A model generated the notes under the pieces. The model did not search any database. It was given only the letters and a program-made list of their open reading frames with translations, and was not told the DNA's origin. A DNA stretch of 8,544 nucleotides from Finegoldia magna. Lineage in GTDB: Bacteria; Bacillota; Clostridia; Tissierellales; Peptoniphilaceae. Location: positions 1-8,544 of the forward strand of contig NZ_JAGYZD010000056.1 of assembly GCF_018371055.1 (NCBI RefSeq). Reading direction: 5' to 3'. Numbering within the stretch: position 1 is the first letter of the stretch; every line of letters starts with the position of its first letter. Positions 1 to 5,528 of the stretch are shown here, piece after piece. A program made the position numbers and the translations under genes.

Positions 1-608
1 AAATCAAAATAATCAATTCCCAATTGGTTTGGCATTACAACGTATGCATCATCAGGAACTCTTCTTGCCATCCAGTGATGTCCACCGATTGTTTCCAACC
101 ACCAAATTTCGTCAACATCTTGGAACGCAATTCCGTTTGATTCATAAGTTCCGTGTTCTTCTAATAATTTTCCTAATCTTTCAACACCTTCTCTGGCTGA
201 GTTAATGTAAGGAAGAACCAAAGTTACGAAATCTTCTTCGCCAAGTCCACCGAATTTTTCATCTTTTGTTGGAGATTGAATCAAAGGATCTGCTCCTTGA
301 ACTCTTGGGTTAGTAGTGATAGTTTCAGTAGCACTCATTGAAATATTTTTTTCATTAACGCCTGATGCAGCCCAATCTCCTTCAAATGTGTCAGAGTTTG
401 GAAGAGCTGTATATCTCATAGGATTATCTGGTAAATCCACCTTACATCCAGATAAAACTGATTCGTATTTTCTAGGTTGGTCTTCTGGTTTTACAACGAT
501 AAATCTCTTAGCTGTAAAAATTCCAGAAGGAGAATCTTCACTTCTTGAAATAATTGTTGAGCCGTCAAAGCTCGCTTCTTTACCTACTAATAATGTAGTA
601 CATGCCAT
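1..608 (-). CDS. C69-family dipeptidase, N-terminal part (cut by the left edge)
   Basis: Reading leftward from ATG at 608 there is an open frame of 202 codons with no stop before the edge. The protein begins [18 protein letters not shown], continues with SRSEDS at residues 21-26, and has [15 protein letters not shown] at about 169-183 followed by [16 protein letters not shown]. This is the pattern of peptidase family C69 (PepD-type dipeptidases, Ntn-hydrolase fold), in which the Cys of ACTT becomes the N-terminal nucleophile after a very short propeptide is removed; here that would be Cys3. No signal peptide precedes the Cys, so a cytoplasmic enzyme cleaving dipeptides is inferred. The start is supported by a GGAGG at about 618-622. 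Family members are usually around 470 residues, so more than half lies outside the window. It has its own promoter and is separated from the zinc operon by a terminator. Exact substrate preference cannot be read from sequence. Confidence 0.93.
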   Translation of the reverse strand, partial: MACTTLLVGKEASFDGSTIISRSEDSPSGIFTAKRFIVVKPEDQPRKYESVLSGCKVDLPDNPMRYTALPNSDTFEGDWAASGVNEKNISMSATETITTNPRVQGADPLIQSPTKDEKFGGLGEEDFVTLVLPYINSAREGVERLGKLLEEHGTYESNGIAFQDVDEIWWLETIGGHHWMARRVPDDAYVVMPNQLGIDYFD

Positions 609-655
609 AATTACATACCTCCTTAAATGTGATACTTTTTTTAATATCCAATATC

Positions 656-661
656 ATTATA
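656..661 (-). promoter_or_regulatory. -10 box of the C69 dipeptidase promoter
   Basis: On the minus strand a perfect TATAAT lies about 48 nt before the ATG at 608, giving a leader of roughly 40 nt. The -35 region is poor: about 17 nt upstream the best match is TGTAAA, 3 of 6 to TTGACA. The site sits just downstream of the terminator of the preceding operon, the expected place for a new promoter. No operator-like repeat is evident. Confidence 0.6.
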
Positions 662-688
662 CCCCTTTTTCCATATTTTTTACACAGA

Positions 689-727
689 AAAAAGAAAAAA
701 GACTATCGTTTTTTTGATAGTCCTTTT
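689..727 (-). terminator. Rho-independent terminator of the zinc operon
   Basis: A 7-bp stem (GACTATC at 701-707 paired with GATAGTC at 716-722) closes an 8-nt loop. Beyond one A/C mismatch it can be lengthened by four A/T pairs. Read on the minus strand the stem is followed directly by TTTTTTCTTTTTT, a strong U-tract. It begins only a few bases after the stop codon of the AbrB-like gene, so it most likely ends the zinc operon transcript. Confidence 0.85.
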
Positions 728-731
728 GATT

Positions 732-941
732 TTATTCCTCTTCGTTTAATGCATCGATTGTATCGTCAGTCAATCCCTTTAATTTTTCGACATAGTTTGC
801 ATCGTGATTTTTCTTAGGAATCAATATTATCCTGTCATTTTCAAGTTCACACTCAAATATATCTCCAACCCTTAGGTCGTATTTTCTCATTAATATATCC
901 GGTATTGTTATTTTGTTTCCTTTTTCTACTTCGAAATTCAT
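732..941 (-). CDS. Small AbrB/SpoVT/MazE-fold DNA-binding protein
   Basis: The 69-residue protein has a SpoVT-AbrB-type swapped-hairpin domain at about residues 3-45: an EKGNKITIP strand, a MRKYDLRVGD turn and an ENDRIILIPKK strand. This matches the family pattern of 'G-x-ITIP', 'L-x-x-GD' and 'I-x-L-x-P'. An acidic 20-residue tail (VEKLKGLTDDTIDALNEEE) follows. Such proteins dimerise and bind DNA, either as transition-state regulators or as antitoxins whose tail binds a toxin. Here no toxin gene lies beside it: the next gene is a divergently regulated peptidase and the previous one the zinc permease. A good ribosome site (AAGGCAGGA) precedes the ATG, and the gap to adcB is only 28 nt, so it is probably the last gene of the zinc operon. 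Family assignment is firm; the function, whether autoregulation, zinc control or an orphan antitoxin, is unknown. Confidence 0.85.
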   Translation of the reverse strand: MNFEVEKGNKITIPDILMRKYDLRVGDIFECELENDRIILIPKKNHDANYVEKLKGLTDDTIDALNEEE

Positions 942-969
942 ATTATCCTGCCTTCTTGTAATGTTGTAT

Positions 970-1809
970 CTACTTTATTTTAGCATTATTTTGTGAATTT
1001 GAAAAGTTTTTCATATTAGTTTTTTTAATTTTAGAATATATTACAAATATTATCATTCCTATAACTGCATTTACTACGATTGCTCCACCTGGTTTAATAT
1101 CAAATTGATAAGATTGAACTATTCCCAACATCATATACAAAATACCGAGTATTATCGTTATGCTGTATGTTTTCTTGTAGCTTTTTGCAATTATGAGCGC
1201 TGTGGCTACGGGAAGTACAATCAATGATGTCACCATCAACGCTCCAACTATCTTCACTGCAAGGGCAATTGTTATTGCTGATAAAAATGTAAACACCGCA
1301 TTGATTCTGTTTACTTTGACTCCTGCAAGACGAGCAATGTTTTTGTCGATTGAAATGGCCAATAATCCAGAATATTGTGAGATGGATACCGCCAGTATTA
1401 GAACGAAAATAACAGAAATGTTTATTACATCCATATTTGTTACAGAAGATATGCTTCCAAACAAGTACGATTCAAACGAATTTCCACCTGGTGCAAAATC
1501 CGACAATATCGCTGCTATTCCAAGTCCTGTGCTCATTATCACAGCTGTTGCCATGTCACCGTATTGTGGGAATTTTTTCCTGATTAATTCTATTAAAAAC
1601 GCTGCTATAACACAGACTATTGCAGAACCTATCAATGGGTCAAATCCCAAAATCAAACCCAGACCGACTCCACTAAGTGCTGTATGAGAAAGTGCATCTC
1701 CTATCATCGATGTTTTACGATTGACCATTATTATTCCTATCATCGGTATCATTATTGCAAGCAAAAACCCTGCCACCAGTGCTTTTCTCATAAATGCAAA
1801 TTCTAGCAT
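970..1809 (-). CDS. adcB: Zinc ABC transporter permease (ABC-3 family, ZnuB/AdcB type)
   Basis: This 279-residue integral membrane protein forms the transmembrane channel of a zinc importer and would act as a dimer with AdcC. Family landmarks are visible: MIGDALSHTALSGVGLG at 35-51, SYLFGSI at 114-120, DKNIARLAGV at 155-164 (the loop expected to contact the ATPase), KIVGALMVTSLIVLPVATA at about 186-204, and DIKPGGAIV at 237-245. Eight or so hydrophobic segments span the length, and the C-terminus is a short basic and Asn-rich cytoplasmic tail. The first ATG fits the usual ZnuB beginning (MLEF-FMRKALVAG) and has a GGGAGG site 8 nt upstream, embedded in the end of adcC. Its ATG overlaps the adcC stop by 7 nt (ATGCTAG), implying translational coupling. 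Manganese or iron permeases belong to the same family; the zinc call rests on the linked zinT. Confidence 0.93.
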   Translation of the reverse strand: MLEFAFMRKALVAGFLLAIMIPMIGIIMVNRKTSMIGDALSHTALSGVGLGLILGFDPLIGSAIVCVIAAFLIELIRKKFPQYGDMATAVIMSTGLGIAAILSDFAPGGNSFESYLFGSISSVTNMDVINISVIFVLILAVSISQYSGLLAISIDKNIARLAGVKVNRINAVFTFLSAITIALAVKIVGALMVTSLIVLPVATALIIAKSYKKTYSITIILGILYMMLGIVQSYQFDIKPGGAIVVNAVIGMIIFVIYSKIKKTNMKNFSNSQNNAKIK

Positions 1810-2474
1810 CGTACAAGCCTCCCTTCTATCATTTCGTATTGTGTCCTATCTATATCCAAAGCTTCTATTTCTTTTATTTCGTGAGTTACCATTATTACAG
1901 TGATATTGTATTCTTTGTTTAATTTAGCGATTGTTTTGATAAATTTTTCTTTGTTTTCTTTGTCTACACCAGCTGTCGGCTCATCGAGTATAAGAAGTTT
2001 TGGCTCATTAATCATAGCTCTGCAAATCATGGCTCTTTGTTGCAATCCTCCAGACAATTCATTTACAGGTCGGTTAATGTATTCTTTCATTCCCATTTCT
2101 TCCATAATTTGTTTTGCCTTGTCGTAATGTTTTTTGCGAGGAATTTTGATAAAACCAAAATCCTCATACAAATTCAATGTTACAAGCTCCAAACAAGTTA
2201 TTGGAAATGCAATTTTATTGACGATGTTGATTTGTGGAACATATCCTATATCACGATAACTTTTATATTCTTTGATGTTTTTATCCAATATTTTTATTTC
2301 TCCATCGTCTGCTTTTAATTCACCTAGCATTAATTTCAGTAGAGTTGATTTTCCACTGCCATTTCCACCTAAAATTAGAGCCATTTCTCCTTGAGTAATT
2401 TCTAAGTTCAAATCTTTAAGCACCAAGTCTTCATTATATCCAAAATTTAAGTTACTGATTGTTACTGCATTCAT
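1803..2474 (-). CDS. adcC: Zinc ABC transporter ATP-binding protein (ZnuC/AdcC type)
   Basis: This 223-residue cytoplasmic ATPase drives zinc import through AdcB. All nucleotide-binding motifs are intact: Walker A GGNGSGKST at 36-44, Q-loop Gln81 in YVPQ, signature LSGGLQQR at 140-147, Walker B LLILDEP at 160-166 with catalytic Glu165, D-loop GVD at 169-171, and switch His198 in VTH. The 'ELSGGLQQR' signature and the compact size are typical of the ZnuC/MntB subgroup. The start codon directly follows the adcA stop (TAAATG), with a GGCAGG ribosome site inside the end of adcA, and the 3' end overlaps adcB by 7 nt, so adcA, adcC and adcB form one tightly coupled unit. Metal specificity cannot be told from the ATPase itself. 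Confidence 0.95.
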   Translation of the reverse strand: MNAVTISNLNFGYNEDLVLKDLNLEITQGEMALILGGNGSGKSTLLKLMLGELKADDGEIKILDKNIKEYKSYRDIGYVPQINIVNKIAFPITCLELVTLNLYEDFGFIKIPRKKHYDKAKQIMEEMGMKEYINRPVNELSGGLQQRAMICRAMINEPKLLILDEPTAGVDKENKEKFIKTIAKLNKEYNITVIMVTHEIKEIEALDIDRTQYEMIEGRLVRC

Positions 2475-3791
2475 TTATACACCTGCCTTTCTCATGGATT
2501 CGTATAAGTTTTTCAAATTCATCTCTATTAATTCGATATAGCCCTGATTATTGTCCTGTTGTTCTTTTGTGACAAATTCCATCGAAGCCAATGGTTTAAT
2601 ATCGCCACCCAATTCTTCTGATAAAGTCTTCGCTTCTTTAGGAGGTTTCCCATATTCATAAAATACCGTAGTAATGTTTTTCGTTTTCGCAAAATCCACG
2701 GCTTTTTTTATTGTTTTAAGACTTGGACTTTCCATGCTAGTAAGCCCTTCTAATGGATACTGAGTAAGTCCAAAATCCCTCGCTATATATGCATAAGCGT
2801 AATGTGTTACCAAAAAGCTTTTGTTATCTAATTTACTAAATTTTTCTTTGTATTCTGCGTCAATATCTGTCAATTTATCAACGTATTTCAATTTGTTTTT
2901 GTGATAAATTTTCTTGTTATCTGGATACTTTTGTATCAATTTATCTTGGATACTATTCAAATATTTTTTTGCATTTACAACAGATAACCATGAATGTGGA
3001 TCGTAAGTTATCTTGTCAAATCCTGACGAAGACCCTTCCATTACAGGTTTTAATTTGCCCTCATCTTGAAGCAATTTACCGTTAGTATCTTGTAAATAAT
3101 ATGGTAGCAAATCTTCGCTTATTCTGTCCGATACAAAAATCCACTTGCCCTCATCTTTTATATTGTAAAATATCTCTCCAGATTCATGGCCCATTTCAAG
3201 GCCATATACTTTTCCTTCTTCAACATCGAAAGTGTTTTTTTGGTGAACAATCTCACCTTTTTGATTCATAATTTCCTTAGCTTTTTTGACTAATTCTTTT
3301 TTGTCTTCTCCATTGTCCTTGAAGAACGCAACCCTCATAATATCTTCATGAGTATGCCCAAAATCTATTTTTCGTTTTCCCTTTGTTAGGTTCAATTGTG
3401 CCATATATTGAAAATCGCCCCTTGCAGCAGCTCCTTTATACGTGATTAGCTCTACAGAATCCGACAACTTCAAAATATCCAAATTAGGCAAATTCTCGTG
3501 CACCTTGTCTACCCAATGTTCCATATTCGCACCATTTACAACCAGCAAATCTGCATCGGCAAGTTTTTTCATATCCTTGGCAGACGGCTCCCACAAATGA
3601 GGCTCCTTATCCACAGGCATAAAAGTTCTCACCTCAACAGTATCTCCTGCAATCATCTTAACCAAATCATGCACAGGAAAAAACGATGTGTAGATAACAG
3701 GTTTTCCTGAAGATTTTTTCGTGTGATTGGAACATCCCGCAAACAAAACCATGCACAAGGCTAATAGAAAACTCAAAAGTCTCTTTTTCAT
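2475..3791 (-). CDS. adcA: Zinc-binding lipoprotein of the ABC importer (ZnuA/AdcA type) with an inserted domain
   Basis: This 438-residue cluster A-I solute-binding protein should capture zinc at the outer membrane face and hand it to AdcB. The signal peptide ends in lipobox LFAGC, with Cys20 lipidated. The N-lobe runs about 30-122 and carries first ligand His65 (EPHLWEPS), the C-lobe about 255-438 with His266 (DPHSWLS) and His330 (VTHYAYAY). The fourth position, an acid in AdcA/TroA, looks like Ala402 in KPLASME, so coordination may be three His plus water, as in E. coli ZnuA; Glu379 or Glu405 could substitute. The oddity is residues about 123-252. Relatives normally have some 75-80 residues between the first and second ligand, often including a short His-rich loop. 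Here there are 201, and the extra part looks like a folded domain with four His (146, 148, 183, 202) and motifs FGHTHEDIMRVAFF and GLEMGHESGEIFYN. I do not recognise it, and it is not the ZinT domain fused to pneumococcal AdcA. The ribosome site GGAGAA precedes the ATG. Confidence 0.93.
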   Translation of the reverse strand: MKKRLLSFLLALCMVLFAGCSNHTKKSSGKPVIYTSFFPVHDLVKMIAGDTVEVRTFMPVDKEPHLWEPSAKDMKKLADADLLVVNGANMEHWVDKVHENLPNLDILKLSDSVELITYKGAAARGDFQYMAQLNLTKGKRKIDFGHTHEDIMRVAFFKDNGEDKKELVKKAKEIMNQKGEIVHQKNTFDVEEGKVYGLEMGHESGEIFYNIKDEGKWIFVSDRISEDLLPYYLQDTNGKLLQDEGKLKPVMEGSSSGFDKITYDPHSWLSVVNAKKYLNSIQDKLIQKYPDNKKIYHKNKLKYVDKLTDIDAEYKEKFSKLDNKSFLVTHYAYAYIARDFGLTQYPLEGLTSMESPSLKTIKKAVDFAKTKNITTVFYEYGKPPKEAKTLSEELGGDIKPLASMEFVTKEQQDNNQGYIELIEMNLKNLYESMRKAGV

Positions 3792-3813
3792 CTAAATTCT
3801 CCTTTTCAAAAAT

Positions 3814-3840
3814 CAAAGGACAGGTCGTCCCTGCCCTTTG
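3814..3840 (-). terminator. Terminator-like hairpin between zinT and adcA (possible partial terminator)
   Basis: In the 68-nt gap a stem of 10 pairs plus one internal A/C mismatch (CAAAGG-A-CAGG at 3814-3824 against CCTG-C-CCTTTG at 3830-3840) closes a 5-nt loop. On the minus strand it is followed by ATTTTTG, a short U-run, and then by the adcA ribosome site about 10 nt later. It could end a fraction of transcripts after zinT, so that ZinT is made in excess of the transporter, or it could protect the zinT 3' end after processing. The U-run is short, so full termination is unlikely. Confidence 0.6.
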
Positions 3841-3859
3841 TCAATTTCATATTCCAACC

Positions 3860-4534
3860 TTATTCTTCGATTTCTCCGATAATTTGTTTATCAGTTGTGT
3901 TTGGTTTTACGAAAGTTGGGAACCAGCCTTCCTTTGCAAATAATTCTTCCTTGTCATTACCATATCTCATGTGGAAATGTGTCAACTCTTCTTCGCCGTG
4001 AATTGGCATCATCAACAAAACTTTGTATTTTGCATTAGAATCCACAGCTTCAAAAACATCCCATTCTAGCATGTGTGATCCATGTTTTACAGCCTTTTTT
4101 TCTACAAATTTGTACTCAGTTTCAGCTATTTTATCTCCATTTTCTGAAGGGATTTTGCTTGTAAATGTAATCTTGTTTCCGTCGATTTTCAATCCGTTGA
4201 ATTCACATTTTCTTTTTTCAAGATAATCTGATTTAGCTTTTTTCTCATCAACATTTTCTTTTTTCGCTAAAGTTTTGAAAGCGCCTTGAACTTCTGGCTT
4301 ATCCAAATAGCTTCCCATGTTGTTCCATTCTCCATCCCAATCAGACAAGCTTACTTCTTCTTTTTTGTCCTCAGTTTTTTCAGTAGCTTTGCTTTCTTCT
4401 TCTTTTTTGTCTTCTTGCTTTTGTTCAGTTTGCTTGGTATTTTCTTTCGGTGCATCTTTTTGTGCTCCACAACCATTCAACAACAAAGCCGCTGACATAA
4501 CTCCAACCAAAGTCATCAATTTTAATTTATTCAT
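3860..4534 (-). CDS. zinT: ZinT-type zinc-binding lipoprotein
   Basis: This 224-residue protein opens the operon. Its signal peptide ends in lipobox LNGC (Cys22), so it is expected to be anchored outside the membrane. Residues 23-62 are a flexible linker rich in Lys, Glu and Gln, including a 14-residue near-repeat (EDKKEE at 41 and 55). The ZinT/YodA domain fills about 63-220: it starts SDWDGEWNNMGSYLDKPEVQ, carries HGSHMLEWDVF at 151-161, and has the metal-site region MPIHGEEELTHFHMRYGND, in which His179, His186 and His188 correspond to the three conserved zinc ligands of E. coli ZinT. ZinT proteins of Gram-negatives pass zinc to ZnuA; in streptococci the same domain is fused to the C-terminus of AdcA. 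Here it is a separate lipoprotein encoded next to AdcA, so the same partnership is inferred. Ribosome site AAGGAGT at 4541-4547 supports the start. Confidence 0.93.
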   Translation of the reverse strand: MNKLKLMTLVGVMSAALLLNGCGAQKDAPKENTKQTEQKQEDKKEEESKATEKTEDKKEEVSLSDWDGEWNNMGSYLDKPEVQGAFKTLAKKENVDEKKAKSDYLEKRKCEFNGLKIDGNKITFTSKIPSENGDKIAETEYKFVEKKAVKHGSHMLEWDVFEAVDSNAKYKVLLMMPIHGEEELTHFHMRYGNDKEELFAKEGWFPTFVKPNTTDKQIIGEIEE

Positions 4535-4790
4535 ATCAATACTCCTTATTTATATTTGTTAGTAAGAAAATACAAATAGTTATTAATATCTCAAAACAAA
4601 TTTGAATGCATTCCAATTTTATTAACTAATTAACTTACTACAATAAAATTTGGTTTTCTATTCTATCTTCCCTATTCAATTTTAAATATGTAATAAGTTT
4701 ATTTGAGAATTAAAAACTTATTTAGTTGCAAATTACGTCTAATCTGCAAAATCAATTGTAAAAATCATCCTACTAACTTTATCCAAATAC
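4535..4790 (-). other. Long leader of the zinc operon (about 250 nt, no clear gene)
   Basis: If transcription starts at the strong promoter at 4791-4819, the first gene has an untranslated leader of about 250 nt. It is very A+T-rich. It contains a 9-bp inverted repeat (AATAAGTTT at 4692-4700 and AAACTTATT at 4714-4722, 13-nt loop), a 12-nt palindrome-like site at 4622-4633, a 10-bp palindrome GAATGCATTC at 4604-4613 and a possible second promoter. I see no known riboswitch and no small ORF with a convincing ribosome site. Confidence 0.5.
4616..4643 (-). promoter_or_regulatory. Possible second zinc-operon promoter with AdcR-like palindrome in its spacer
   Basis: On the minus strand TTGTAG (4638-4643) and TAAAAT (4616-4621) are 16 nt apart, a fair -10 with a weak -35. 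The spacer holds TTAATTAGTTAA (4622-4633), which differs at one position from the streptococcal AdcR zinc-repressor consensus TTAACYRGTTAA. The DNA is A+T-rich, so a chance match is possible, and no AdcR-type regulator is encoded in the window. Confidence 0.35.
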
Positions 4791-4819
4791 ATAATAACAT
4801 TATTTTTTTATTCTGTCAA
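4791..4819 (-). promoter_or_regulatory. Strong promoter of the zinc operon
   Basis: On the minus strand a perfect -35 TTGACA (4814-4819) stands exactly 17 nt from -10 TATTAT (4791-4796; 5 of 6 to consensus). The expected start is near 4784. It lies just after the terminator at 4841-4868 and overlaps a Fur-family box, and the next gene downstream is zinT. It is the best promoter in the window. Confidence 0.8.
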
Positions 4820-4836
4820 TAATGATAATCATTTGA
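4818..4836. promoter_or_regulatory. Fur-family operator (Fur/Zur-type box)
   Basis: Bases 4821-4833 form a perfect 6-1-6 inverted repeat, AATGAT-A-ATCATT. In the 19-bp frame it matches 15 consecutive positions of the classical Fur box GATAATGATAATCATTATC. It overlaps the -35 box of the zinc operon promoter, where a bound repressor would block RNA polymerase. Since the genes are for zinc, the binder is probably Zur, or a Fur-family protein with a Fur-like site. Which metal is sensed cannot be decided from DNA. Confidence 0.75.
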
Positions 4837-4840
4837 ATTT

Positions 4841-4868
4841 AAAAAAACTCCGAGATATTTCTCGGAGT
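4841..4868 (-). terminator. Strong rho-independent terminator upstream of the zinc promoter
   Basis: A perfect 8-bp stem (ACTCCGAG at 4847-4854, CTCGGAGT at 4861-4868) with a 6-nt loop is followed on the minus strand by a run of T. On the plus strand it is followed by AAGTTTTATT, so weak termination the other way is possible. It would have ended the transcript of the broken regulator gene at 4891-5138 and insulates the zinc promoter from upstream transcription. Confidence 0.85.
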
Positions 4869-4890
4869 AAGTTTTATTATTCATTTCTAT

Positions 4891-5138
4891 TTAATAGCCA
4901 TAATATCTATGCATTTTTCTAAAATTCTTAAAAGCTTTATTTCCAGTATTATATAATGTGGATTGTTTCATATTCATCTACTTGCATATTCCTTTAGCGG
5001 ATTTTTCCCTGAGATAAGTTTCATATATAATCTTCTGTTGTTTCTCTTATAATTTCCTGATTTTTACGTACAAGTTTTTGACTTCTAGTCTATATTCAAA
5101 GCTCTTTTAATATACTTTCCAGATTCAATAAAATTCAT
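4891..5138 (-). pseudogene. Broken small regulator with sigma-70 region-4-like helix-turn-helix (ArpU/DUF1492-like)
   Basis: A GGAGAGG ribosome site (about 5144-5150) precedes ATG at 5138, and the start reads MNFIESGKYIKRALNID before a stop. The neighbouring frame continues with KLVRKNQEIIRETTE, and the third frame with EKQQKIIYETYLREKSAKG-ICK, an in-frame TAG at 4978-4980, and then MNMKQSTLYNTGNKAFKNF to a stop at 4891. Joined, the last part has the spacing of a sigma-70 region-4 HTH: a helix ending YETYL, the turn 'KSAKGICK-MNM' and a recognition helix 'STLYNTGNKAFKNFRK'. The head resembles ArpU/DUF1492-type phage and mobile-element regulators of Firmicutes. At least two frame changes and one stop mean no full protein can be made. 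Intact relatives are longer, about 130 residues against about 82 codons here, so part of the middle may be deleted. The assignment is by pattern only. Confidence 0.5.
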
Positions 5139-5263
5139 AATTTCCTCTCCATCTTATGCTTGATAATATAGAGATTCAATACTTCCTCTAGGATTTTTCT
5201 TTTAATATTAAAATCTAAGTCAAGATTTAAGATAAACATTAAAGGGAGCACAAACGAGTATAA

Positions 5264-5468
5264 CACACGATAATTCCGATATACGTAGACAATATCGGTA
5301 ATGCAGTAGAACTTTATTATAATGATACCACCACTATTAAGTATTATTCATTGGAATATTGCATAAAAAATTGCAAAAAGTGAAAGCATTGACTTGGCAG
5401 AAATATGAAAAATAATCAAGAAAACATTGAAGACAAAGTACAAAAAGCAAGGCTATCGCGCCTGTTAA
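5264..5468 (+). pseudogene. Decayed small coding remnant of unknown function
   Basis: On the plus strand one frame reads HTIIPIYVDNIGNAVELYY and then NDTTTIKYYSLEYCIKNCKK up to a TGA at 5381. The next frame continues VKALTWQKYEK to a TAA at 5413, and the third continues IIKKTLKTKYKKQGYRAC to a TAA at 5466. The three pieces abut without gap and read like one basic protein of about 68 residues broken by two frameshifts. There is no start codon in the first frame; a stop lies directly before it. It points away from the broken regulator at 4891-5138, so the two may once have been a divergent pair. I do not recognise the family. Confidence 0.35.
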
Positions 5469-5500
5469 TTGATAACTACACCTCAAAATTGAACATTTAA

Positions 5501-5528
5501 AAATCGGATTTGATATCAAATCCGATTT
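5501..5528 (-). terminator. Perfect 28-nt palindrome, probable terminator hairpin
   Basis: Bases 5501-5528 equal their own reverse complement: 11-nt arms AAATCGGATTT and AAATCCGATTT around GATATC. On the minus strand the stem runs into TTTTTAAATG, a short U-run; on the plus strand into TTTCGTTGG. It may end the transcript of the flippase gene, whose stop lies about 150 nt upstream in that direction. The distance and modest U-run leave this uncertain. Confidence 0.5.

Noticed and set aside
316..717. Open frame of 133 codons on the plus strand opposite the C69 peptidase start
   Set aside because: It overlaps the conserved N-terminal catalytic region of the peptidase antisense and runs through the promoter and terminator; no family features.
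732..969. Toxin-antitoxin pair with the AbrB-like gene as antitoxin
   Set aside because: No second small gene lies on either side; only the permease and the terminator border it.
1193..1687. Open frame of 164 codons on the plus strand inside adcB
   Set aside because: It is the antisense shadow of a clear permease gene; it has no ribosome site and its composition mirrors the membrane helices on the other strand.
4354..4411. Repeated 16-nt sequence (copies at 4354-4369 and 4396-4411) as a possible mobile or regulatory repeat
   Set aside because: It is coding for the repeated EDKKEE motif in the ZinT linker; low-complexity coding explains it.
4286..4562. Plus-strand open frames rich in Ser and Phe opposite zinT
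   Set aside because: They arise from the antisense of the Lys/Glu-rich linker and signal peptide of ZinT.
5151..5179. Promoter TTGAAT-17-TAAGAT before the broken regulator
   Set aside because: The -10 box would abut the ribosome site, giving a start within the Shine-Dalgarno; spacing makes it unlikely as its promoter.
5337..5519. Open frame of 60 codons on the minus strand in the gene-poor gap
   Set aside because: It begins inside the perfect palindrome, has no ribosome site, and runs antisense to the plus-strand remnant; Cys- and Phe-rich composition fits a reverse-strand shadow.
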